63,841 nucleotides of DNA from Paludibacteraceae bacterium (GTDB taxonomy: Bacteria > Bacteroidota > Bacteroidia > Bacteroidales > Paludibacteraceae): the NCBI GenBank assembly GCA_017646805.1, contig JAGCLW010000027.1, positions 1 through 63,841 on the forward strand, written 5' to 3'. The translations under genes and the position numbers were made by a program. This document shows, in pieces, positions 10,488-19,305 of the stretch; position 1 is the first letter of the stretch; every line of letters begins with the position of its first letter. The notes under the pieces are model-generated. The model did no database searches, had not been told where the DNA came from, and was given only the letters and a program-made list of their open reading frames with translations.

Positions 10488-10517
10488 AAAAAAAAAGAGA
10501 TACAAACGTATCTCTTT
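10488..10517 (-). terminator. intrinsic terminator of the paaI-ior-paaK operon
   Basis: Perfect 10-bp stem AAAGAGATAC / GTATCTCTTT with an AAAC loop, followed on the minus strand by a long U-run, 24 nt past the stop at 10541. Confidence 0.92.
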
Positions 10518-10540
10518 AAACACTCAATAATTTCTACTAT

Positions 10541-10930
10541 TTACACGTAATCTTTAAGAGCCAAAACACAGGCTTCAAGATCCGCAGGTCGAATCACTGC
10601 ATGCGAAACTTTTCCATCGTAAACAGCGTACATATATTGCACCGAAACATTGTTTTTTGCCAAAACCGCCATCAATTGAGCAAGCGATCCTTTTTCGTTC
10701 TTACATTGTACCGACACGACATCTGTAAGAACTGTTGCAAAACCTCGTTCCGATAAAACGGCAACGGCCTTATCTACATCATCAACCAAAAGACGAAGCA
10801 TTCCAAAATCATCACGATCTGCCAAATTAAATGCCAAAATATCAATATCATTCAAAGCAAGAATTTCTGCAACCTCATTTGCTCTTCCTGCTCGATTTTC
10901 CAAAAAAATAGATAATTGTTTAATTAACAT
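10541..10930 (-). CDS. tandem ACT-domain protein
   Basis: A 129-residue protein with two ACT domains in tandem (about 1-65 and 70-129), opening MLIKQLSIFLENRAGRANEV. ACT pairs usually bind amino acids and regulate enzymes. It is the last gene of the aryl-acid cluster, 15 nt after paaK. This paaK-ACT pairing is seen in many anaerobes, so the protein probably senses an aromatic amino acid or a related acid and modulates the pathway. The ligand is not evident from sequence. Confidence 0.88.
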   Translation of the reverse strand: MLIKQLSIFLENRAGRANEVAEILALNDIDILAFNLADRDDFGMLRLLVDDVDKAVAVLSERGFATVLTDVVSVQCKNEKGSLAQLMAVLAKNNVSVQYMYAVYDGKVSHAVIRPADLEACVLALKDYV

Positions 10931-10945
10931 AATGCTCTACCTTTA

Positions 10946-12247
10946 TTAAATTAATTTTCGATTATCAATCGTACGACACGATTTTCCTTGAGAACGCTCA
11001 ATCGATCCCGGCTCGACAAATACAATTTCTGCCGAAATTGAAAGAACACTTTTAATTCGATCAGAAAGTTGCTTTTTAAGAACCATCATGGCATTCAAAT
11101 CATCTGACATAAAAGAAGGTTTCACTTCAACATGAACTGCCAACGTATCCAAATTGCCTTTTTTATCAACAATCAATTGATATTGAGGTTCAAATTCTCT
11201 CATTTCCAAAATCACACTTTCTATTTGACTTGGGAATACATTAATTCCTCGAATAATCAACATGTCGTCTGAACGACCCATAATTCGATCCATTCTGACT
11301 TCCGTACAACCACACGAACAAACTTCATGATGAAGTGCCGTCAAATCTTTTGTGCGATAACGAATAAGAGGAATTCCTTCTTTTGTCAAAGTCGTCAAAA
11401 CCAATTCTCCTTGCACGCCATCTGGCAAAACTTCACAAGTCTCAGGATCTATAATTTCAGGAAAAAAATGATCTTCTATAATATGTGTTCCATCTTGACA
11501 TTCACATTCGTGAGCAACTCCCGGTCCCATAATTTCACTCAAACCATAAATATTATATGCTTTGATATGAAGTTTTTCTTCTATTTCTTTACGCATATTA
11601 TCCGTCCAAGGTTCTCCACCAAAAATCCCAATACGCAAACTAAATTCGTTCATGTCATATCCATATTTTTGGATTGATTCATAAAGATGAAGTGCATACG
11701 ATGGCGTACAAGCAATCGTTGTCACTTTCATATCATGAAGAAGGCGAATATGTTTTTCTGTATTTCCGGTCGAAGTTGGAATAACCATAGCTCCTAAATG
11801 TTCCACACCATAATGCAAACCCAATCCTCCCGTAAACAAACCATATCCATACGCCACAGAAACAACATCATCTCGATTGACGCCAAATGAAGAAAGACAA
11901 CGAGCGATACATTCGCTCCAAATCTCAAGATCTCGACGTGTATATCCTACAATCGTTGGTTTTCCGGTTGTTCCAGATGAAGCATGCACCCGAACAATTT
12001 CACTTTTAGGCACGGCAAACAATCCCGTTGGATAATTATCTCTCAAATCTTCTTTCGTAGTAAAGGGCAATTTTTGAATATCTTCAATCGTTTGAATATC
12101 ACTTGGAAGAAGATTCATTTCTTGCATTTTTTGACGATAAAACGGAACGCTATGATAAAGTCGTTCCACTAATTTATGAAGACGAACTCCTTGAAGCTTT
12201 TTTCTATCTTCAAAAGACATCGCTTCTTTATTTGAATTCCACAACAT
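10946..12247 (-). CDS. paaK: phenylacetate-CoA ligase
   Basis: AMP-forming ligase that converts phenylacetate or another arylacetate plus CoA and ATP to the CoA ester. The 433-residue length matches the short PaaK group. Visible motifs are the ATP-binding loop SSGTTGKPT, the adenylate-binding YGLSEIMGPG and the C-terminal domain hinge following IMGRSDDML. In a cluster with indolepyruvate oxidoreductase it may also run in the direction of ATP formation, as in the Ior/ADP-ligase logic of amino-acid fermenters, or serve reductive synthesis of aromatic amino acids from arylacetates. Confidence 0.95.
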   Translation of the reverse strand: MLWNSNKEAMSFEDRKKLQGVRLHKLVERLYHSVPFYRQKMQEMNLLPSDIQTIEDIQKLPFTTKEDLRDNYPTGLFAVPKSEIVRVHASSGTTGKPTIVGYTRRDLEIWSECIARCLSSFGVNRDDVVSVAYGYGLFTGGLGLHYGVEHLGAMVIPTSTGNTEKHIRLLHDMKVTTIACTPSYALHLYESIQKYGYDMNEFSLRIGIFGGEPWTDNMRKEIEEKLHIKAYNIYGLSEIMGPGVAHECECQDGTHIIEDHFFPEIIDPETCEVLPDGVQGELVLTTLTKEGIPLIRYRTKDLTALHHEVCSCGCTEVRMDRIMGRSDDMLIIRGINVFPSQIESVILEMREFEPQYQLIVDKKGNLDTLAVHVEVKPSFMSDDLNAMMVLKKQLSDRIKSVLSISAEIVFVEPGSIERSQGKSCRTIDNRKLI

Positions 12248-12271
12248 TGTTATATTTTTTTATACAAACCT

Positions 12272-13573
12272 TTAATTTTCTTTTACAAAAGACTCCAAAC
12301 GAGTACGAAGAACATCAAACTGATCTTCTTTGACAAACGAAACACAAACACGAAGTCCTTGTTGTTTTGATCCTGTCGTGTCAAGAGAAATGATAGAAAT
12401 TCCATAATACAACAATTTTTCCATCAATTCCGCTCCGGTCATATTCTTATATCCTACGGTAAAATAAAATCCATTTCCAACAGATTCTCCCATATCATCG
12501 GCATAAACAAGATGAAATCCGTTGTCCAAGAAAATTTTCCGAATCTCTTTTGCTCTACGTTCATACTCATGAGTCGCTTCCAAAAAATTGTATTCACCAT
12601 CACAAGCCGCTCTAAACATTGCCGCCAAAGCATATTGTGCCGAATGCGATGTGCCGGAAGACAAGCAATAAAGAATACGATTTATAAATACGGTACCAAA
12701 ATTAGAAACTCCATAACGTTTGCCTAACTCTTCGTATTTTCGATCAAACAATCCTTCAGTCATACATACAACGCCAATTCGCTGACCGGCATAACTAAAT
12801 GCTTTTGAACCGGAAATCATCATCAAACAATTTTCCGTATATTTTGAAACCGAAGGTTGATACGGAGCCTCAAATGGATGTGAAATATCTCGACGAAAAT
12901 CCATTCCGAAATATGCCAAATCCTCAATTAGAATCACATCATATTGATCCGCCAATTGTGCCAAACCTTTTAATTCATCTTCAGTCAAACACATCCAAGT
13001 TGGATTATTTGGATTAGAATACAAAATCGCACAAATATGTCCTTTTTTGATCATTTCTTCCACTTTCTCTATCAATGTATTTCCTCGATAATTATACATA
13101 TCAAAAGATTCGTACTTTAATCCGACAACATCAAGTTGTGTTTTTTGAACCGGAAAACCGGGATCAATAAATAAAACCGTATTTCGATTTGGATTAGCAT
13201 GAGCCAAAACCGTAAACGTTGCAAAAGCCCCTTGCATTGAGCCCGAAACCGGAACAATGCAACGCTCCGGAATATCGACATCAATGAATGCTTTCACAAA
13301 ACGCGATGCTTGTTTTTTCAAATCCGGATGTCCATCAAGCATTGGATAAATTGCGGCAACACCATTTTGAAGAGCTTTTATTTCTGCTTGCGTCCCGATT
13401 TCATCAGGACGAAGACCAGGAACGCCCATTTCCATACGAATATACTTCTCTCCTGTTTCTTTTTCCACTTTATTCGCAACAGAAACAATCTCTCTAATAT
13501 TGGCTTTACCAAAATCAGGTAAATTCATTGAAGCTATCGCTGCTTCTACAACCTTAGGATCTATTATCGGCAT
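12272..13573 (-). CDS. PLP-dependent aminotransferase, class I/II
   Basis: A fold-type I aminotransferase of 433 residues. The PLP lysine lies in MISGSKAFSYAGQRIG, preceded by the NPNNPTW motif and the LIEDLAYFGMD segment that carries the conserved Asp and Tyr. The start is placed at the ATG of MPIIDPKVVEA (13573); the upstream methionine at 13615 would reach back into iorB and add an atypical extension. Given the neighbours iorAB and paaK, it most likely interconverts aromatic amino acids and arylpyruvates. Confidence 0.9.
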   Translation of the reverse strand: MPIIDPKVVEAAIASMNLPDFGKANIREIVSVANKVEKETGEKYIRMEMGVPGLRPDEIGTQAEIKALQNGVAAIYPMLDGHPDLKKQASRFVKAFIDVDIPERCIVPVSGSMQGAFATFTVLAHANPNRNTVLFIDPGFPVQKTQLDVVGLKYESFDMYNYRGNTLIEKVEEMIKKGHICAILYSNPNNPTWMCLTEDELKGLAQLADQYDVILIEDLAYFGMDFRRDISHPFEAPYQPSVSKYTENCLMMISGSKAFSYAGQRIGVVCMTEGLFDRKYEELGKRYGVSNFGTVFINRILYCLSSGTSHSAQYALAAMFRAACDGEYNFLEATHEYERRAKEIRKIFLDNGFHLVYADDMGESVGNGFYFTVGYKNMTGAELMEKLLYYGISIISLDTTGSKQQGLRVCVSFVKEDQFDVLRTRLESFVKEN

Positions 13574-13583
13574 AATCTTTAAA

Positions 13584-14150
13584 TTAAGCTTGTTCTCCAA
13601 TTTTAAGTGCTGCAATATTCATATCTACAATCGCTTGTCCTTTTGAAGAAAATACGCGATTCACACTTTCGGATAATGTATCAATATCTAAATCAAGCAC
13701 TTTTGCTGCAGCTCCAAGAAGAATCATATTCACACTTCGAGGCATTTTGTTTTCTTTTGCCAAATCTTCTGCATCAACAAGATTCAAATTCTCAAAAGAT
13801 TTCAATTCTGCAAGAATTGTTTCTAATTCCGGATAATTAGGAATATTGACAAAAGGAGTCGAAGATGTAACAATCCAACCATTTGGAGCCAAAGCATGCT
13901 TATATCGCAAAGCCTCCATCGGTTCCATCGCAATGATAATATCCGCCTTCCCTTCAGGAATAAGATCCGAAGCAATAGGATCACTTGATATACGAAGATG
14001 CGAATGTACATCTCCTCCACGTTGACTCATTCCATGCACTTCCGCTTGTTTAATATATAACCCTTTATTCATTGCCGCATCGCCAATGATTGTTGCAATT
14101 GAGAGAATTCCTTGCCCTCCCACTCCAGCGAGTATAATATCTTTTTTCAT
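13584..14150 (-). CDS. iorB: indolepyruvate ferredoxin oxidoreductase subunit beta
   Basis: Gamma-type domain subunit of the 2-oxoacid oxidoreductase family, 188 residues. It opens with the nucleotide-like glycine motif LAGVGGQGILS and contains the conserved EVHGMSQRGGDVHSHLRIS segment. With IorA it decarboxylates aryl pyruvates oxidatively to arylacetyl-CoA and reduces ferredoxin. It follows iorA with a 22-nt gap and precedes the aminotransferase. Confidence 0.96.
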   Translation of the reverse strand: MKKDIILAGVGGQGILSIATIIGDAAMNKGLYIKQAEVHGMSQRGGDVHSHLRISSDPIASDLIPEGKADIIIAMEPMEALRYKHALAPNGWIVTSSTPFVNIPNYPELETILAELKSFENLNLVDAEDLAKENKMPRSVNMILLGAAAKVLDLDIDTLSESVNRVFSSKGQAIVDMNIAALKIGEQA

Positions 14151-14172
14151 TATAAAAACGTATCTTAAAGAA

Positions 14173-15768
14173 TTATTTTTTTTGTTTTGCTTTTCGTGCC
14201 AATGTTTGAATACATTCTCGACGTGGAATAATCACTGACAATCCTTGATAATCCAACTCTTTTTTCATCAACTCTGCTATGACAGGAATATTTTTAGGAA
14301 GAGGTTCTACCACATGAAGATGCTCTTCATCAACACCCAATCCACGACAAATTGCTTCAAATTTATTTGTTCCGGCAGAATCTTGACCTCCGGTCATTCC
14401 CGTTGTAAGATTATCCGAAATGATTACAGTAATCGCCGCATTTGCGTTCACTGCGTCAAGAAGACCGGTCATTCCGGAATGAGTAAACGTAGAATCTCCA
14501 ATAATTGCAACAGCATGTTTCAATCCGGCATCAGCGGCTCCTTTAGCCATGGTGATTGAGGCTCCCATATCTACACAAGAATTCAAAGCTCGAAAAGGTG
14601 ATAAAGCTCCTAATGTATAACAACCAATATCGCCAAAGACACGCGTGTCAGGATAAACATTTCGAATAATTTCATTCAATGCTCCATAGACATCTCGATG
14701 TCCACAACCTTGACAAAGGGCTGGAGGACGAGCTACGACAGATTCAGATTTATCGTGTAACTCAAAAGATTTTAAACCAAGAGCAACTCGTACGTTATCC
14801 GGATTTAATTCGCCACAACGAGGTAATTCGCCAGAAAGACGACCTTTGATTTCTACTGATTGCGAAAGAATTCCTCTTAATTGCTCTTCTACAAAAGGTT
14901 GCCCGTCTTCTACAACAAGTATTGAGTCACAACGTTGAGCCATTTCTTGAATCAATTTTATTGGTGCAGGATATTGAGCAATGCGTAAAATATCATATTC
15001 TTCCAAATCCGAAAGATTTTCATTCACGTAGTTATATCCGATACCACAAGCAATAACTCCATTTTTAGCGTTTCCTTTGCGAATTTGGATATTGTATTTT
15101 GATTGCTCTGCATTATCCACCAACTTTGGTTGAAGTGCCGTAAGAGCATCATTTTTTCGACGAGCAATTGCAGGCAAAAGAACCCAATCCATCACATCAC
15201 TTGCCGGTGGATTCAATTCATTTTCGTCACGCACTTGTCCAATTTCGACCACCGCACGAGAATGTGCCATACGTGTTACCAAACGCATCAAAACCGGCAA
15301 TTTCAATTCTTCTGACATATCAAATGCGTACGACATCATATCATAGGCTTCTTGTTGCGAAGCTGGTTCAAGAATTGGAATCATGGCAAACTTTCCATAA
15401 AAACGAGAATCTTGTTCGTTTTGAGAAGAATGCATTGAAGGATCGTCTGCCGAAACGACAACAACTCCTCCATTAACTCCGGTCATTCCGCTATTTACAA
15501 ACGCATCGGCAGCCACATTCAAACCAACATGTTTCATACAAACCAAAGCACGTTTTCCGGCAAACGACATTCCAAGAGCAGCCTCCATTGCTGTTTTTTC
15601 ATTCGTACACCATTTGCTTTTTACTCCACGTTCTTTTGCCAAAGGAGCAAGTTGTATATATTCCGTAATTTCTGTTGATGGAGTTCCCGGATATGCATAC
15701 ACTCCGCTAAGTCCGGCATGTAAAGCCCCAAGAGCAACAGCATGATCTCCAAGTAAAAGTTGTTTCAT
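14173..15768 (-). CDS. iorA: indolepyruvate ferredoxin oxidoreductase subunit alpha
   Basis: TPP-dependent subunit that oxidatively decarboxylates indolepyruvate, phenylpyruvate and hydroxyphenylpyruvate. The 531 residues comprise the N-terminal pyrimidine-binding domain (YAYPGTPSTEITEYI) and the TPP-binding domain with CQGCGHRDVYGA and GDIGCYTLGAL, then GDSTFTHSGMTG. The two-[4Fe-4S] C-terminal domain found in longer archaeal IorA is absent: the protein ends soon after IPRRECIQTLAR. Electrons must therefore leave through a separate ferredoxin. Bacteroidota IorA proteins are often of this short type. Confidence 0.96.
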   Translation of the reverse strand: MKQLLLGDHAVALGALHAGLSGVYAYPGTPSTEITEYIQLAPLAKERGVKSKWCTNEKTAMEAALGMSFAGKRALVCMKHVGLNVAADAFVNSGMTGVNGGVVVVSADDPSMHSSQNEQDSRFYGKFAMIPILEPASQQEAYDMMSYAFDMSEELKLPVLMRLVTRMAHSRAVVEIGQVRDENELNPPASDVMDWVLLPAIARRKNDALTALQPKLVDNAEQSKYNIQIRKGNAKNGVIACGIGYNYVNENLSDLEEYDILRIAQYPAPIKLIQEMAQRCDSILVVEDGQPFVEEQLRGILSQSVEIKGRLSGELPRCGELNPDNVRVALGLKSFELHDKSESVVARPPALCQGCGHRDVYGALNEIIRNVYPDTRVFGDIGCYTLGALSPFRALNSCVDMGASITMAKGAADAGLKHAVAIIGDSTFTHSGMTGLLDAVNANAAITVIISDNLTTGMTGGQDSAGTNKFEAICRGLGVDEEHLHVVEPLPKNIPVIAELMKKELDYQGLSVIIPRRECIQTLARKAKQKK

Positions 15769-15789
15769 TTATATTAAAAAATTAAATTA

Positions 15790-16191
15790 TTATTGTTTTA
15801 TTTGTTTTTTGAAACAAACCGCAGTTGAGGTTGCAATGATTCGTCCGTCATTATCCACAATTTTTGCAAACAGCGAAGGAACTTTATGATGAGGAGCAAT
15901 TACTTCTGCCTCACAAACAAGACGTGAACCCAACTTCCCGGCTGATGTAAATGTAATATTAGATTGCAATGAAACGCAACCTATTTCAACTGAATTTGCC
16001 GCCACAGCCATAATCGTATCTGCAAGGGTAAAAATTGCTCCTCCTTGGCAAACACCTCCAGCGTTCAAATGTTTTTCCGTAATATCCAAATGACCAATAG
16101 ACTTTCCTTCTTCTACAGAATCGATTTTCACACCAACTTCAGCGGCAAAAATATCCTTTGAAAAAAAATCTTTTATTTCTTGTTCTGTCAT
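15790..16191 (-). CDS. PaaI-family hotdog thioesterase
   Basis: A 133-residue hotdog-fold acyl-CoA thioesterase. The family motif is seen in NAGGVCQGGAIFTLADTIMA, with the catalytic Asp expected in this helix. It is the first gene of the operon, 22 nt before iorA. PaaI enzymes hydrolyse phenylacetyl-CoA and similar esters, so in this context it probably releases free arylacetate and CoA from IorAB product, opposing PaaK. Confidence 0.92.
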   Translation of the reverse strand: MTEQEIKDFFSKDIFAAEVGVKIDSVEEGKSIGHLDITEKHLNAGGVCQGGAIFTLADTIMAVAANSVEIGCVSLQSNITFTSAGKLGSRLVCEAEVIAPHHKVPSLFAKIVDNDGRIIATSTAVCFKKQIKQ

Positions 16192-16218
16192 TTTCCACTA
16201 AATTCTTATAAGAAAGCA

Positions 16219-16226
16219 CAAAGATA
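16219..16226 (-). promoter_or_regulatory. -7 promoter box of the paaI-ior-paaK operon
   Basis: TATCTTTG on the minus strand, 28 nt upstream of the paaI-type ATG. A TTTG -33 box at the standard distance is not seen. Confidence 0.55.
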
Positions 16227-16245
16227 CAAAATTTCTCAACAAACG

Positions 16246-17322
16246 TCATTGATTTTGACGATACCAATCATAAAGCATTTTCACGCCATCTTGAATCTCC
16301 ACAGTATGATACCAACCTAAATTATGCAGTTTGGACACGTCTGTCAATTTTCGCATTGTACCATCAGGTTTAGATTCGTCCCATTGCAATTCGCCTTTAA
16401 ATTGAATTGTTTTTTGTATCAATTCTGCCAAATCACGAATGCTGATTTCTTTTCCCGTACCGACATTAATATGACAATTGCGAATTTCTTTTTCTTCTTT
16501 TGAAAAAGTATCTTCAAAATTCACATTGAGTAGGATATGCACACTTGCATCGGCCATTTCTTCACTCCATAAAAATTCTCGCATAGGAGTTCCTGTTCCC
16601 AAAAGTTTCACGCTTTTGTCCGAAATGCCAAATCTCTCAAGAACTTGAATAATCTCATCGTCCGTATTTTCGCCGGAAATATCATAAATTGGTCTTCGAT
16701 TCAAATCTTTTCGGATAGAAGTCCAATCTTTTTCATTCAAACATTTCGCTAAATAAATTTTTCGAATCATTGCCGGAAGGACATGTGAATTTTCCAAATG
16801 AAAATTATCATTTGGACCATAAAGATTGGTTGGCATGACGGCAATATAATTCGTCCCGTATTGCAGATTGAAACTTTCACACAATTTTAATCCGGCAATT
16901 TTTGCTATTGCATACGGTTCGTTGGTATATTCCAAAGGAGAAGTCAGCAAACAATTTTCCGTCATCGGCTGAGGAGCTTCTCTTGGATAAATACATGTTG
17001 AACCCAAAAACAATAGTCGCTTTACGCCATGACGAAAAGCTTCGCCAATTACATTTTGTTGAATTTGCAAATTTTCGTAAATGAAATCGGCTCGATAAAT
17101 AGAGTTTGCCATAATTCCGCCAACTTTCGCCGCGGCAAGAACGACGGCTTCGGGTTTTTCTTCATCAAAAAAACACCGAACTGCATTTGCATCTAACAAA
17201 TCCAATTCTTTGTGCGTACGCCCAACAAGATTTGTATAGCCACGAGAAAGCAAATTGTTCCAAATTGCCGAACCTACAAGACCTTGATGTCCGGCTACGT
17301 ATATTTTTGAAGATTGATTCAT
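16246..17322 (-). CDS. fcl: GDP-L-fucose synthase
   Basis: NADPH-dependent 3,5-epimerase/4-reductase that converts GDP-4-keto-6-deoxymannose to GDP-L-fucose. The 358-residue short-chain dehydrogenase has the Rossmann motif [12 protein letters not shown] and the catalytic pair in YAIAK, preceded by GSTCIYPR. The start chosen is the ATG at 17322, which overlaps the gmd stop (ATGA). A GTG 12 nt earlier is possible but less likely. It is the last gene of the capsule locus. Only a weak 5-bp hairpin (16244-16260) overlaps its stop, so transcription may run on. Confidence 0.96.
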   Translation of the reverse strand: MNQSSKIYVAGHQGLVGSAIWNNLLSRGYTNLVGRTHKELDLLDANAVRCFFDEEKPEAVVLAAAKVGGIMANSIYRADFIYENLQIQQNVIGEAFRHGVKRLLFLGSTCIYPREAPQPMTENCLLTSPLEYTNEPYAIAKIAGLKLCESFNLQYGTNYIAVMPTNLYGPNDNFHLENSHVLPAMIRKIYLAKCLNEKDWTSIRKDLNRRPIYDISGENTDDEIIQVLERFGISDKSVKLLGTGTPMREFLWSEEMADASVHILLNVNFEDTFSKEEKEIRNCHINVGTGKEISIRDLAELIQKTIQFKGELQWDESKPDGTMRKLTDVSKLHNLGWYHTVEIQDGVKMLYDWYRQNQ

Positions 17323-18371
17323 TTCTTTTTGCACAAATTATCATCGTGTTGCACCATAATACGCACCAATTCATTGAACGAGGTTTTTGTTGGATTCCAG
17401 CCAAGCAATGTTTTTGCTTTTGTCGGATCGCCCAACAATTGTTCTACTTCGCACGGACGAAAATATTTTGGATCTACTTCTACCAAAACTTTTCCGGTTG
17501 CTACGTCTATTCCTTTTTCATTCACTCCATTTCCTTCCCAACGAAGTTGAATCCCAAGATATTCAAATGCAAGCGAACAAAATTCTCTCACGGTATGCAT
17601 TTCTCCGGTTGCAATAACAAAATCTTCCGGCACATTATGTTGCAACATCAACCACATACATTCTACATAATCTTTTGCATATCCCCAATCTCGACGAGCG
17701 TCAAGATTTCCCAAATATAATTTTTCTTGCAATCCATTTTTAATTCGTGCCGCCGCAAGTGTGATTTTTCGAGTTACAAACGTTTCTCCTCTCCGTTCGC
17801 TTTCATGATTAAACAAAATTCCATTAACGCAAAACATTCCATAACTTTCACGATAATTTTTTGTGATCCAAAAACCATATTGCTTTGCCACACCATAAGG
17901 CGAACGAGGATAAAACGGCGTTGTTTCTTTTTGAGGAATTTCTTGTACTTTTCCAAACAATTCCGACGTTGAAGCTTGATAGATTTTGCACGTTTTTTCC
18001 AATCCACAAATTCGTACTGCTTCAAGCAATCGAAGCGTCCCAACGGCATCTGTTTCGGCAGTATATTCAGGCACATCAAACGATACTTTGACATGACTTT
18101 GAGCGGCAAGATTATAAATCTCTGTCGGACGAATTTCACTAATAATACGAATGAGAGACGAACTATCGGTCATATCTCCATAATGAAGATTTACTAATCG
18201 TTTTTGTTTCATATCTCGCACCCATTCGTCAAAATACAAATGTTCGATTCTACTTGTATTAAATGATGAAGAACGACGAAGGATTCCGTGTACTTCATAT
18301 CCTTTTTCAATCAAAAATTCAGCAAGATACGAACCATCTTGTCCGGTAATTCCTGTGATAAGAGCAACCAT
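17319..18371 (-). CDS. gmd: GDP-mannose 4,6-dehydratase
   Basis: First enzyme of GDP-fucose synthesis, producing GDP-4-keto-6-deoxy-D-mannose. The 350 residues include the NADP-binding [16 protein letters not shown] start, the [15 protein letters not shown] substrate loop and the active-site [12 protein letters not shown] (YxxxK). It is translationally coupled with fcl by a 4-nt overlap. GDP-mannose itself must come from enzymes encoded elsewhere, because no manC is in the window. Confidence 0.98.
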   Translation of the reverse strand: MVALITGITGQDGSYLAEFLIEKGYEVHGILRRSSSFNTSRIEHLYFDEWVRDMKQKRLVNLHYGDMTDSSSLIRIISEIRPTEIYNLAAQSHVKVSFDVPEYTAETDAVGTLRLLEAVRICGLEKTCKIYQASTSELFGKVQEIPQKETTPFYPRSPYGVAKQYGFWITKNYRESYGMFCVNGILFNHESERRGETFVTRKITLAAARIKNGLQEKLYLGNLDARRDWGYAKDYVECMWLMLQHNVPEDFVIATGEMHTVREFCSLAFEYLGIQLRWEGNGVNEKGIDVATGKVLVEVDPKYFRPCEVEQLLGDPTKAKTLLGWNPTKTSFNELVRIMVQHDDNLCKKK

Positions 18372-18382
18372 ATCGTTTTTTT

Positions 18383-19111
18383 TTATTTAAATATTTGTTT
18401 ACAAAAATAATAGAAGAATTTCATGTCGTCAATAAAATAGCGGCGAAATAATCGTTTCGGTTCGCAAAGGAAACGATAAAACCATTCTATTCCCAATCGT
18501 TGCCACAATAGAGGAGCTCGTTTTATATTTCCGGCTTCAAAATCAATCGTCGCACCTAATGCCATAAATAATTTCACGTTAGGCATTTGCGAACGATATT
18601 TCATAATCCACTTTTCTTGTTTCGGAGCACCTACTCCGACAAGCAAAACTGTTGCACCGCTATTATTAATTATATCAATAATTTGCCGACACTCTTCTTC
18701 TTTTTTTTCAAATCCAAAAGAAGGTGAATATGCTCCAACGACTCGCTCTTTTCCCAACTTTGCATTGATTCGTTCTTTTGCTTTTTGAGCAACGCCTTCT
18801 TTGGCTCCCAAAAGAAAAATTCTACACGCCTCATCATCTTTATGATACGTGTAATAATCCGTAAAAAAAGAACTTCCGGGAATAACTTCTTCGATTGATT
18901 GTGGCAATAATGCAGAACATCGCTTGACAATTGTGCTGTCACAAATCACCCATTCTGCTTGCTGATAAATCGCATAAAATTCTTGGTCTGTTTGCAATTT
19001 TACCAAATGATCTACGTTCGGAGTAAACAAAACTCCTTCATGCAAATTATCCAACAATTCTTTTTTTGAAATGGATAGAATTTCAATATTTAAAACTTTA
19101 ACTTTTCTCAT
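18383..19111 (-). CDS. WecG/TagA/CpsF-family glycosyltransferase (GT26)
   Basis: A 242-residue transferase of the TagA/WecG family, which adds a sugar (often N-acetylmannosamine or a uronic acid) to lipid-linked intermediates. Diagnostic features are [12 protein letters not shown] near the N-terminus, GSSFF after the middle, and [14 protein letters not shown] with GLGAT-like [11 protein letters not shown] downstream. The start at [11 protein letters not shown] (19111) fits the family; the longer frame to 19216 runs through what looks like a decayed gene. It lies 11 nt upstream of gmd. Confidence 0.92.
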   Translation of the reverse strand: MRKVKVLNIEILSISKKELLDNLHEGVLFTPNVDHLVKLQTDQEFYAIYQQAEWVICDSTIVKRCSALLPQSIEEVIPGSSFFTDYYTYHKDDEACRIFLLGAKEGVAQKAKERINAKLGKERVVGAYSPSFGFEKKEEECRQIIDIINNSGATVLLVGVGAPKQEKWIMKYRSQMPNVKLFMALGATIDFEAGNIKRAPLLWQRLGIEWFYRFLCEPKRLFRRYFIDDMKFFYYFCKQIFK

Positions 19112-19130
19112 TTTTACAATTTCAAAATCA

Positions 19131-19305
19131 TCATAGGGCAAACCAATATCCATAATTTGTTTGATATTCAACGCCTTCCAAACGCAAATAATACCTACGC
19201 AAAGGATTCGGAACAAAATTATACGTTACATTCAAAATGCCACCACAAAAAATTTCACTTGCAACAGAAGTTTCTTTTTCATCACATTTTTTTATTTCAA
19301 TTTCT
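19131..19305 (-). pseudogene. probable remnant of an acyltransferase-like gene
   Basis: Between the GT4 and TagA-type genes the minus strand has an open frame without a start codon, about 57 codons ending at TGA (19131-19133). Its translation includes ILNVTYNFVPNPLRRYYLR followed by LEGVEY. The pattern (aromatic-Pro-x-x-LRR-x-Y-LRL-x-GV) resembles the N-terminal entry of hexapeptide acyltransferases of glycan loci, but no hexapeptide repeats follow. I read it as a truncated leftover of a lost gene. The family guess is tentative. Confidence 0.3.

Noticed and set aside
19112..19216. N-terminal extension of the TagA-type transferase (start at 19216)
   Set aside because: The added 35 residues are unlike the family, run in a different frame from the protein-like remnant and precede a good family-type start at 19111.
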